From the NCBI GenBank assembly GCA_019739215.1, contig JAHHDR010000004.1, forward strand, positions 62,001-126,000: a stretch of 64,000 nt of DNA, given 5' to 3'. The notes beneath the pieces were generated by a model, which worked only from the letters and a program-made list of their open reading frames with translations, made no database searches and had not been told where the DNA came from. Position numbers and translations under genes: made by a program. The stretch's first letter is position 1; each line of letters begins with the position of its first letter. This stretch comes from Rhizobium sp. (GTDB taxonomy: Bacteria; Pseudomonadota; Alphaproteobacteria; Rhizobiales; Rhizobiaceae). Positions 35,803-43,699 of this stretch are shown in pieces.

Positions 35803-36561
35803 TTAGAATTTGCGGCGAAGTTCAAAGTGCTTTTCAATGTCTTGGTACGCAATCGTCACTGATCTAGTGCCGGATCTTACGAACAAGTCAGCCCGCTCTT
35901 CGGCTGCCTTTAAGAAAGTAAGCTCGCTCCTGGCGGCGACTTTCACCTCAATGAACTCGCGAGCAGCGCCGCTTAGGAGCTCTGTCCTAACATAGGCATT
36001 GAACGATCTGCCATCATAGAACGCGGATTCAATCTGTGAACGCAGATATTGCTCCCAGCCATCGTAATCGGGCCGCTTTATGTTTGCTAGCAAGAAATCG
36101 TTTTCTAATCCGCATGGCACGCCGTCATCCGTAATTCCGATGTATAGCACTCCTCCATCGGTATTTGCAAATGCAGCGAGCGTCTTCAATATTGATCTCT
36201 TGAGATCATCGTTTCGATATTGCGCAATTTCAAGGCCAGGAACTCTAACATATTTTTTCCAGTCGAGCAAAAAGGATGCTTTGAACTCTGTTGATGAAGT
36301 CTCGCCTCGTGAAATTCTATCTAAGGCCGATACGAGCGCCCCGTTAGACTCTGCGGACAAAACGCGCCTATCATCGAGCCCCAACTGACCTATCGGTGGA
36401 TCGCACCTCAGTTGGAAATGGCTCAGTGCATCGTTTAGTCGGGAAAGGCTCAGTAGGACGTCGTCACCTGTGTCAAAGCCGTATTCATCGAGTAGTCGCC
36501 TGAGGGTTGTCTCAACGGGAGAGGTGATTGCTAGGGAAGCTGTAAAGCAAAGTAGCTTCAT
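35803..36561 (-). CDS. Schlafen/AlbA_2-type DNA-binding domain protein
   Basis: This 252-residue protein has a C-terminal AlbA_2 (Schlafen-like, formerly divergent AAA-4) domain: STEFKASFLLDWKKY near residue 90, then ILKTLAAFANTDGGVLYIG with ITDDGVPCGL, and a closing RSGTRSVTIAYQDI. The first 85 residues match nothing I know. Such domains bind nucleic acid, and some defence proteins of the Schlafen group cleave tRNA. It begins 9 bases after the GmrSD-like gene on the same strand, so the two are co-transcribed. A role in phage defence with its neighbour is inferred from domain types and island location. Confidence 0.75.
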   Translation of the reverse strand: MKLLCFTASLAITSPVETTLRRLLDEYGFDTGDDVLLSLSRLNDALSHFQLRCDPPIGQLGLDDRRVLSAESNGALVSALDRISRGETSSTEFKASFLLDWKKYVRVPGLEIAQYRNDDLKRSILKTLAAFANTDGGVLYIGITDDGVPCGLENDFLLANIKRPDYDGWEQYLRSQIESAFYDGRSFNAYVRTELLSGAAREFIEVKVAARSELTFLKAAEERADLFVRSGTRSVTIAYQDIEKHFELRRKF

Positions 36562-36570
36562 GTTCAGCCC

Positions 36571-38479
36571 TCAGACAGCGCAGCGGTCGAAAATCTCTTG
36601 GGCAATCAATCGTGAACGTTGTTTCCAAAATGGCTCAAGTCCTTCAGTTCCCTGTAGCAGAAGATCGAACAATTCCCGGCTGACAAAATAGCGGTTCCAA
36701 ATATCTGGGTTTGTGTCGAAATTGACCTGATAGGTGTCAAGATAAGTTGTTGGTGACATCTTGCGCCACTCGTTATTCGTTCGACGATGCATTGGGATTA
36801 AGTTTGATGCGGCGTTGACCCAGTCATATCCTGCGACATCGGCATTCAGCATCGCTCGTAGGTCGCCACCTTTGTTGTTGGCGCACCAATCCTTCGGGTA
36901 GATATGGTGTAGATCCATAGCTCCGGACTCGGAGTTGATTTGCAATTCCGTATTCACGGGATCGACGCTTGCTCTGGCGTGCAGCAGCAGTAGTGTTCCC
37001 CTACGGAGGGCGCCCTTCTCAGTGCCGTCGCAGACCGAGCCTCAGTATGTCATCGAATGTGGGGCGCGGTCCTATCGTTTCATCTAGCCAAACACCGGCG
37101 CTTGTCCTCCACACATCAGTTTGCGTCGTCGCAGATACCTCGCCCAGGAACTCTTTCATCGCTCTGAGGTCGGTGCCCACCTGCGTAAGAAAGCCTTGAT
37201 CGTATCGGGACTTGAAAACGTTCCGCCAAAAGAACGCGCGGTACAACATGTCCAACTTGTCGATCCCCCAATGTATTGAAGGAGACGCATCAAATTCCCT
37301 GAACCATCGAAGACCCACATAAATAGCCGCACTCGCCGGGTATGGGCATTGTGCCATACCGAAGTGACCACCTGCGACAGCGTGTTGAAAGCCGCCGATG
37401 AAGCTGGCTACGGTTGCGTTGTTCTCGAATATTTTGCGCCAGAAACCCGAGGGAACCGCCAGGAGATCGCCCGATTTGACGCTGGTTATTTTAGTGTCTT
37501 TGCCAGCAGTTTTACGGGGGGTTGGCTTGGTATCCAGTGCAACGTGAGCGGCGGCTACAAACTGAGCGATGAGTTCTGGGCGATCTTTAGATGATGACCA
37601 TCCAACCGCGCCATCAAGTTCCCCCAGGGCATCAATCTGTTCTCTTAGAAGAAGAGGACCTCCTATATCGCCAGCGGTGTCATTGAATAATCCACTGTGG
37701 ATCAAATCAACTGGAGATACCTTCGTCCCGGTCGTATTTAGAGTTTCAAATATGTCACATATCTCGGCCAAGCTGTATTCGTTTGGCACTATGTAAACGG
37801 CGAGCTTTGTATTCAATATTCCCGAGAAAGCCTTAGAGAGAACTTGATTTCTTCTATCTAACTCAGTTGCTTCCGGCAAGGCGCCATTGGAATAGTACTC
37901 CGGATTGCGAATGTGCTGGAGATAGGACATCCATTGTCCCATTAGGGCGTCAGGATCGTCGCATGCTAATGGGAACAGGCCTTGTGAGATCGCTCCCGCC
38001 AGTGTTCCTGCATTCAAACGATCGATTTCCTTCAATGGAAGGAACTTCACCCGTTCGTTCTCATCACGTGCGGAGACATCGAGGAAAAATGCTCCGGCGT
38101 GACGATACTGCTTGGAGTGAGCGCGTAGGCCGCCGAAAGCCATTGCAAGCGCAGTTGAACGCTGTCTACCATCAAGCACAGCGTAATAGCGACCTGGCCG
38201 CCTGCTATCGTCGGTATATGGCCGTACCCCCGTTCTTCCTGCCTCTGGGTCCCAGTCTGGAATTGATACGGGTTCCAATACCAGGGCGGAGTCCTCTTGC
38301 TGCTCCCAAAGCGTAATCATGCCGATTGGGCGAGCATCTATTATCGAGTTGACCAGAGAGATCACTGCCGCATTGCTCCATACGAATTCTCGCTGAAACT
38401 GCGGAACTAGCCATTCGTTGGTCTTGAGTTTCTTGAGCAGATTGGGGACGTTTATGTCCGTAACCTGAAGCTGCGCCAT
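36571..38479 (-). CDS. GmrSD-like DUF262/HNH protein, frame broken near 37020-37026
   Basis: The N-terminal 486 residues have the DUF262 ParB-like domain: VPQFQREFVW near residue 26 and VLDGRQRSTAL near 100. After a stop at 37019 the adjoining frame continues with GALRRGTLLLLHAR and an HNH-like domain, MDLHHIYPKDWC with a downstream ASNLIPMHRRTNNEWRK. Correcting one base gives a single protein of about 635 residues with the architecture of GmrSD type IV restriction enzymes, which use NTP and cut modified phage DNA. Here both parts would be fused. A separate HNH protein from GTG 36957 is the alternative. It is A- and T-rich compared with the flanks. Confidence 0.72.
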
Positions 38480-39014
38480 TTGATGAACCCCCCATTGCTA
38501 TGCACGGCCAGAAGAGTATGCCTGAACGTCGGTCTATATCTCAAAGGTTGAAATTCCACAAATTTGAGAAGTTGCGCTGGCAGTTTGCGGAGGTACTAAG
38601 AAAGTTCTGACGTTCCACGTCAGTGGCGAAGCTAACAGCTGGAATTCTTGCGGCTACTAAAGGTCGAGTGCTACAATCTGCCCCTCAGAGGGAAGCTGAT
38701 GTTGTTGATTTGTAAGGTTTAAATTTGGATTGCATTTGGCGTTCAATCCCTCTCTCACAGTACCGTTAGATTCTCGGCGACCGCGGCGGAATGCAGCACT
38801 GCTCCGCCTGATGCATTTTCAAGGCGTCTATGACGCACCTGCGGCGCCCTGTGACCGCAGCCCACCCTCATGAATCAATTCGTCAGGTCGCGAAAATCCT
38901 AGTCGTAAGCCTCCTTTAAGCAGTTGAGCTTTGGTACAAAATGTGCTACAAAATCGCGGTCAGCTCTTCCGTAAGTCATTGATTTTTCACATTTGCATCG
39001 CGCCTACCGCCCAA
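38480..39014. other. Right-end non-coding region of the island
   Basis: No gene is convincing in these 535 bases, which must hold the promoter of the GmrSD-like operon on the minus strand. Two direct copies of TACAAAAT (38935-38942 and 38947-38954) lie about 60-80 bases inside the right attachment repeat and may be integrase arm sites. The rest shows nothing I recognise. Confidence 0.4.
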
Positions 39015-39031
39015 TCCTCTTCTGGGCACCA
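39015..39031 (+). repeat. attR: 17-bp direct repeat of the tRNA-Leu 3' end
   Basis: TCCTCTTCTGGGCACCA, identical to the end of tRNA-Leu at 30066-30082. It marks the right boundary of the island. The bases before it do not continue the tRNA. Confidence 0.88.
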
Positions 39032-39077
39032 TTCCATTTTTTTCAGACTGTCCCGGATGGTCGGAAATTTATACAAA

Positions 39078-39101
39078 AAGCCCGGTTTTCCGGGCTTTTT
39101 T
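39078..39101 (+). terminator. Second copy of the tRNA-Leu terminator hairpin
   Basis: The same AAGCCCGG-TTTT-CCGGGCTT hairpin and T-run as at 30128-30151. It is probably the original chromosomal terminator of the tRNA gene, now separated from it by the island. Confidence 0.75.
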
Positions 39102-39192
39102 GTATTCTGCCATCAGTTTCGGTAGTGGCTCGCGGCCTGGCGTCGTGGAGCGCGGCGGCCCATGCGCTGATCCTGAGGCGGCGCTTTGCTGG

Positions 39193-40347
39193 TCAGTCAT
39201 CGGGCTTTGGCGCCGCCTGCTGGGCGGAGAGGAAGTTGCCCAGCGCCTGCAGGGGATCGAAGTGGTCGCAGATGACCTTGATGACGACCAGGATGGGCAC
39301 GGCAAGGAGCGCGCCGATGAAGCCCCAGATCCAGGTCCAGAACGATATGGAAATGAAGACGGCAACCGTATTGAGTTCGAGCCGCCGCCCCAGCATCAGA
39401 GGCGTGACGAACTGACCCTCAAGAATATTGCAGGTCAGGACGAAGGCCGGCGCGACCAGACCGAAGGCGATGCTGTCGAACGTGGCCAGCGATATCACCG
39501 CGACGAGGACAATGGTGAGGAGCGCGCCGATATAGGGCAGGAAGTTGAACACCGCGGCCGCCACGCCCCAGACCAGCGCATTCGGTATGCCCAGCAGCCA
39601 GAGGCCAAGACCGACCACCACGCCCAATCCGCCGTTGATCAGCGTGATGGTAAACAGATAGCGTGAGATTTCGCGTTCGACGCTGTAAACGACGCGCAGC
39701 ACCTTCTTCTTGTCGCTGAGCCTTGGCACGCTCTGGATGATCTTCTCGTAAAACATCGTGCCTGAGGCGAGAAGGAACAGCGACAGCATGAGCGTGATGG
39801 CAAGCGTGGTGCCGATCGAGACCGCGTTTCCTGCTGCGCGAGACACTATGCCGGGCTGGGCGACGACCACCTTCTGAACATCGGCATCCGAAACAGCCTC
39901 CGTGGCTGAGTCGATCTGCTCCGTCGCCTTCAGCGCCTTCTTCACCGTGATCTGGATCGTCTCGACCTTCGCCTGAAGCCGCTGGCCTATGGCAGGTGCG
40001 TCGGCAACCAACGCTGAGATCGGCCCACTGGTCACATAGACGAGTACACCAATCGCTGCGGCCGTGCCGAGGACGAGCATCGTCGCTGATAGCGCCGGCG
40101 GCACCGCGCGCTTGCCGAGAAAGCGGACGACCGGAGTCAGCGTCATGGAAAGCAGGAATGCAAGGACGATCGGCGTCAGGAATTCCCGCCCTAGATAGAG
40201 GCTGTAGATGACCATCAGGAAGAGGATGAAGCCAACATATTTCTGCAGGCGACTGGTACCGGGCGGCATATCCGCCGAAGGCTCAGCACTGGGGGCGGCA
40301 CTGGGGACCGCATTGGGGACCGCACTGGGCTCGCTGTCGACGCTCAT
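39193..40347 (-). CDS. AI-2E family transporter
   Basis: This 384-residue membrane protein of the PF01594 family has about eight membrane segments and the late FNFLPYIGALLTIVL signature, with PLMLGRRLELN following. Family members move varied small molecules, including autoinducer-2 and ions; the substrate here is unknown. The start at 40347 gives an N-terminal tail of about 30 residues made of Pro/Ser/Ala repeats (PSAVPNAVPSAAPSAEPS), encoded by imperfect 12-bp tandem repeats at 40284-40334. It lies just outside the island's right end. Confidence 0.85.
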   Translation of the reverse strand: MSVDSEPSAVPNAVPSAAPSAEPSADMPPGTSRLQKYVGFILFLMVIYSLYLGREFLTPIVLAFLLSMTLTPVVRFLGKRAVPPALSATMLVLGTAAAIGVLVYVTSGPISALVADAPAIGQRLQAKVETIQITVKKALKATEQIDSATEAVSDADVQKVVVAQPGIVSRAAGNAVSIGTTLAITLMLSLFLLASGTMFYEKIIQSVPRLSDKKKVLRVVYSVEREISRYLFTITLINGGLGVVVGLGLWLLGIPNALVWGVAAAVFNFLPYIGALLTIVLVAVISLATFDSIAFGLVAPAFVLTCNILEGQFVTPLMLGRRLELNTVAVFISISFWTWIWGFIGALLAVPILVVIKVICDHFDPLQALGNFLSAQQAAPKPDD

Positions 40348-40571
40348 GGCCTTCGCCCCGCTGGGCGGTTCACCCCTGCCTGCAATCTCATGAAAATTCC
40401 CCGAAGTTTCGGCCCGTGCGGACGACGAGCATAAACGCGGGATTCTTCCGGAAGTTCCGCGTGCATCGTCATCGAAACACGTTGACATGCCGGCCGCCTG
40501 CGGCGGCTGGCACTATCCAGCATTCGGGAACCGGTACCGGAGCCCATCAGGTGCCCCAGTACCCGACTTGT

Positions 40572-41681
40572 CTATCGCATCAGGCCCGCCGCACGCAGGG
40601 CGTCGTTGATCACCTTGGTGACACCCTGGCTGGTATCGACGCCGGCCTCGGCGCGCTTGGCACGTCGTTTCGGCGCCACATATTCCATGGCCTTCGCAAC
40701 GATTCCCTTAATACCGTGGGGGTCCGCCGCCGGCCGGGCGGCGTGCCCGGCCGAGCTTTCGACCCTGGCAACGTCCTCCTCCGTGGCAAGTCCCCAGCCC
40801 CTGGCAATTCTAGCGGTCGATGAAATCCCCGTCTCAAGCATGAAGGGGCCGGCATTTCCCAGGGGTGCCGCCGCTGTGGCCGCGAGGGGAACACCGTGGG
40901 ACATGCCGCTGATCAGATAGAGTTCGACGGCCTCACGCCCGTTTTCGTCACGCCATGCCTTGCGGATGTGACCCTTCAGATCCTCAACCACGTGCAGCGC
41001 TTCCGGCGCGCCGTGCGCACCGATCCATTGCGTCACTGACTGCGCGGCGTTGACGGGCTTGACGGTCTGGTCATGCGTGCCGTGCCAGATCGATATCGTG
41101 GGCCAGTCACCCGAATTCGGGGCCGCGGCGGCCAGCGCGGACTGTAGTGTCCGTTCGCTCGGCGGGTTGCGGCCCTGCATCCGCTCAAAGGCCTGCCCGA
41201 CACCGGCCGCCACTCCAAAAGGCAGGCCACCGATGATCGCGCCGCCCGCGAAAACCTCCGGATAGGTGGCGAGCATGACATTTGCCATGGCGCCACCGGC
41301 CGACAGACCGGTTATGTGCACGCTGCGCGAATTCATGCCGTGGGACTGGACCACGTGACCGATCATTTCGCGGATGGACAGGGCCTCGCCGGAATCGCGG
41401 CTGGTATCGCCGGGCTCGAACCAGTTGAAGCAAAGATTGGCGTTGTTGGCACGTTGCTGCTCGGGGAAAAGGACGGCAAAACCCTTCTCCTCCGCGAGTT
41501 GGGTCCAACCCGCGCCATGGTCATAGGTCGCGGCATTCTGCGTGCATCCGTGGAGAACGACGACCAGCGACGCGCCGGGAGCGAAGATCGTCGGCAGGTA
41601 GAGCCATGACCTGAGTGCGCCGGGGTTGGAGCCGAATCCCGTCAATTCGACGAGACGGCGTGAATTCTGAACTTCGGCCAC
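40572..41681 (-). CDS. PHB depolymerase family esterase
   Basis: This 369-residue alpha/beta hydrolase opens with an FGSNPGALRSWLYLP strand, then LVVVLHGCTQNAATYD with the oxyanion region and the nucleophile in GLSAGGAMA near residue 130. NLCFNWFEPGD and the late SGMSHGVPL (catalytic His) are typical of LpqC/PHB-depolymerase-like esterases. No signal peptide is evident, so it may act on short esters inside the cell. A GTG start at 41681 is chosen because AAGGAG lies 6 bases upstream. The open frame continues 21 codons further. Confidence 0.83.
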   Translation of the reverse strand: MAEVQNSRRLVELTGFGSNPGALRSWLYLPTIFAPGASLVVVLHGCTQNAATYDHGAGWTQLAEEKGFAVLFPEQQRANNANLCFNWFEPGDTSRDSGEALSIREMIGHVVQSHGMNSRSVHITGLSAGGAMANVMLATYPEVFAGGAIIGGLPFGVAAGVGQAFERMQGRNPPSERTLQSALAAAAPNSGDWPTISIWHGTHDQTVKPVNAAQSVTQWIGAHGAPEALHVVEDLKGHIRKAWRDENGREAVELYLISGMSHGVPLAATAAAPLGNAGPFMLETGISSTARIARGWGLATEEDVARVESSAGHAARPAADPHGIKGIVAKAMEYVAPKRRAKRAEAGVDTSQGVTKVINDALRAAGLMR

Positions 41682-41841
41682 ATGCTGCTCCTTCGCCCAC
41701 AATGGGCTTAAGAGAGACAAATGGGCACGAATGCTGCGCTGCACAAATTAATAATCAATAATTTCGACTTGGTGCGCTGTCGCACCAAGTCATGGCGACG
41801 CCGGAATTGCCGCGCAGCCAGCTTGTCGCAGGAAAATGGCG

Positions 41842-42075
41842 TCATGTCCGGCTTTGCATCGCCTCTCGAAGCGCGTCATTGATGCGATCCTGCCACCCGG
41901 CGCCTTCTGCCTGGAAATGGGCGAGCACGTCGCTGTCGATCTTGAGCGATACAAGTTCCCTGGCGTGGGGCACCTTCGGCCGCTCCACAGCCGGCGCGAC
42001 CGTCTTCTTCTTAGGCTGGAACAGGGCTTCGGCAGCGTCGATTGCGCTGGTCGGTCTGCGGGTGGGCTTCGACAT
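41842..42075 (-). CDS. BrnA-like antitoxin without visible toxin
   Basis: This 77-residue protein ends in a ribbon-helix-helix-like segment (ELVSLKIDSDVLAHFQAEGAG then WQDRINDALREAM), the signature of the BrnA antitoxin family. BrnA normally binds the RNase toxin BrnT and represses the operon, but no BrnT-like gene is next to it. It may be a solitary regulator or a relic. The ATG at 42075 has GGGAG 8 bases upstream. It follows rsgA on the same strand after 93 bases. Confidence 0.75.
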   Translation of the reverse strand: MSKPTRRPTSAIDAAEALFQPKKKTVAPAVERPKVPHARELVSLKIDSDVLAHFQAEGAGWQDRINDALREAMQSRT

Positions 42076-42168
42076 TATGTTCACTCCCTCGTTTCATTGC
42101 AGGTGCATCCCCGGATGGCCAAGAGAAGGCGGCGGCGCAATTCCGCCGAAGTCCGCGGCTGGCGTCAT

Positions 42169-43191
42169 TCACGGCTTCTTCCGTTGCGCGGTCTTGTTGC
42201 CACGCGGGCCGGTGAGTTGCGGGGTATTCCTGTGGTTTTCCGCCTGCAGCACCCGCCAGCGCGACAGCCTTTCGGCAGACAGCGTGCCGGCGCGAACGGC
42301 GCCCTGCACGGCACAGCCGGGCTCGTGATCGTGGGTGCAATCCCGGAACCGGCACTGGGGGGCCAGTTCGGTGATTTCGGCAAACAGTTCGTCGATCCCC
42401 TCACCCACCTCGCTCAGATGAAGCGTGCGCAATCCCGGCGTATCGATGATCCAGCCGCCACCCAGTATCGAATGCAGCGAGCGCGCCGTGGTCGTATGCC
42501 GGCCCTTGGCATCCCGCTCTCGGATCTCCCCGGTTTCCTGCGAGCGCTCCGCCGTGAGGGCTGCCAGCGTGTTGACCAGGCTCGACTTCCCGACGCCGGA
42601 GGACCCTATCAGAGCGACGGTCTGCCCGTGGCGGCACCAGGCGGCAAGCGCCGTCCTGGCATCCTGCGACCGCGCATTGAGAGAAACCACGGGCAAATCC
42701 CGCTGCAGTGCTTTCGCCTCGCGCTCGAAGGTCGCTGCATCCTCGGCAAGGTCAGCCTTGGTCAGCACGATCACGGGGGCTGTGCCGGCCTGGTTGGCAA
42801 GCGCCAGATAGCGTTCAAGCCGGGCGACGTTAAAATCGTCGTTGCATGACGTGACGATGAACAGGGTGTCGACATTGGCCGCGCCGAGTTGCCGGGCTTC
42901 CCTGCCCTCCACGCGGCGCTGGAGCAGCGTCCGGCGCTTGAGCCGGCGCGTCAGCACGCGGGTCCCGGGTTCCGTCAGAACCCAGTCGCCAACGGCAAAC
43001 TCGGCCGTGACGACCTGCGGCGAGATGACAAGCGTCGCCGGCCCATCCGGGCCAGCGATGCCAAGCCGGCTGCGATGGACCTCGGCGATGCGTGCCGCGG
43101 CAAGGCCGCGCTCGCCTGGCTCCACCTGGTCCGCGAAGAATGCGGTCCACCCGAGCGATTCGCGGAATGCGGCCTCAAGATCCCCTGTCAA
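42169..43191 (-). CDS. rsgA: Ribosome small subunit-dependent GTPase A
   Basis: RsgA checks maturation of the 30S subunit by GTP hydrolysis. This 340-residue protein shows the circularly permuted GTPase order: VLTKADL (G4) near residue 142, then GSSGVGKSSLVN (G1) near 196, then DTPGLR (G3). The zinc motif CRFRDCTHDHEPGC lies near residue 283, and an OB domain occupies the N-terminus. The start is probably TTG at 43191, with a weak ribosome site. The protein is slightly short at the N-terminus, which is common in rhizobial forms. Confidence 0.93.
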   Translation of the reverse strand: MTGDLEAAFRESLGWTAFFADQVEPGERGLAAARIAEVHRSRLGIAGPDGPATLVISPQVVTAEFAVGDWVLTEPGTRVLTRRLKRRTLLQRRVEGREARQLGAANVDTLFIVTSCNDDFNVARLERYLALANQAGTAPVIVLTKADLAEDAATFEREAKALQRDLPVVSLNARSQDARTALAAWCRHGQTVALIGSSGVGKSSLVNTLAALTAERSQETGEIRERDAKGRHTTTARSLHSILGGGWIIDTPGLRTLHLSEVGEGIDELFAEITELAPQCRFRDCTHDHEPGCAVQGAVRAGTLSAERLSRWRVLQAENHRNTPQLTGPRGNKTAQRKKP

Positions 43192-43292
43192 AGCCGCACC
43201 GTGGTTTTCGACACTGTCGTCACAACCTGTTGCTCCTCATCCCTCAAGGCGCGATCAGGAACAGCAACGGCATATCGCTCTGATCGGCGGCA

Positions 43293-43458
43293 TCAAACGG
43301 CGACGCGACGCGCTTCCTTGTCGGCCGACTTGCGATCGGTACCATGCTTCTTCAGAAATCGTCGTCGCATCTTCAACTGATATACGGTGTTTCTTGGCAA
43401 AAGGAATTGGCTGGTAGGCCTGCGCTTCCGCGCGGCCCTTGTCTTTCGGGTCGGACAT
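43293..43458 (-). CDS. Small DUF3606-like protein, frame broken at 43356-43358
   Basis: The first part (MSDPKDKGRAEAQAYQ, then PFAKKHRISVEDATTI) and the adjacent frame (LKKHGTDRKSADKEARRVAV) join into one 54-residue protein if one base is removed from the AAA run at 43356-43358. It resembles small rhizobial proteins of unknown function whose helical half is similar to DUF3606. Read without correction the frame gives a different tail to 43255. Confidence 0.6.
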
Positions 43459-43699
43459 GGAATTCTCCTGGAAAGGCTGTGCGGGCGACCGGATCGGCGG
43501 CCAGCATGGATCAGCAAGTGTTGGGGGTTGTCGGCGCCTGGAAAGCGGTACAGCATCCGCAAGCTATTTAAGTGTCTACCATATGGGATAGGCGGCGCCG
43601 CTTTTCAACGCTTGCCGAGGCCGCGGCACTCCTAAATCGCGATAATGACGTCCATTGGAGCGGCCCGGCCGTTCAATCAGCCGGGCGCGCCGCCCTTGG

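Larger units (their letters stand above)
30066..39031. mobile_element. Genomic island integrated in tRNA-Leu(CAG)
   Basis: A segment of about 9 kb is flanked by the 17-bp direct repeat TCCTCTTCTGGGCACCA, once as the tRNA 3' end and once at 39015-39031. A P4-type integrase lies next to the tRNA, as usual for such islands. The cargo includes a second recombinase module in broken form, an IS3-family element, remnants of other genes, and a GmrSD-like plus AlbA_2-type operon. Several parts, notably 31.5-32.1 kb and 35.8-38.5 kb, are visibly richer in A and T than the flanks, which supports horizontal origin. Confidence 0.88.

Noticed and set aside
36571..36957. A separate HNH endonuclease gene starting at GTG 36957
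   Set aside because: The same frame continues upstream with GALRRGTLLLLHAR, which belongs to the DUF262 family protein; a single broken gene explains both parts better, though two proteins remain possible.
38720..38765. GTTCAATCCCTCTCTCACAG, which resembles the 3' end of a tRNA-Ser
   Set aside because: No acceptor stem, anticodon arm or CCA can be formed around it; too short to call a tRNA fragment.
43663..43686. GCCCGGC / GCCGGGC hairpin after the RND pump gene as a terminator
   Set aside because: The stem is clear but no T-run follows on the minus strand, so I do not list it as a terminator.
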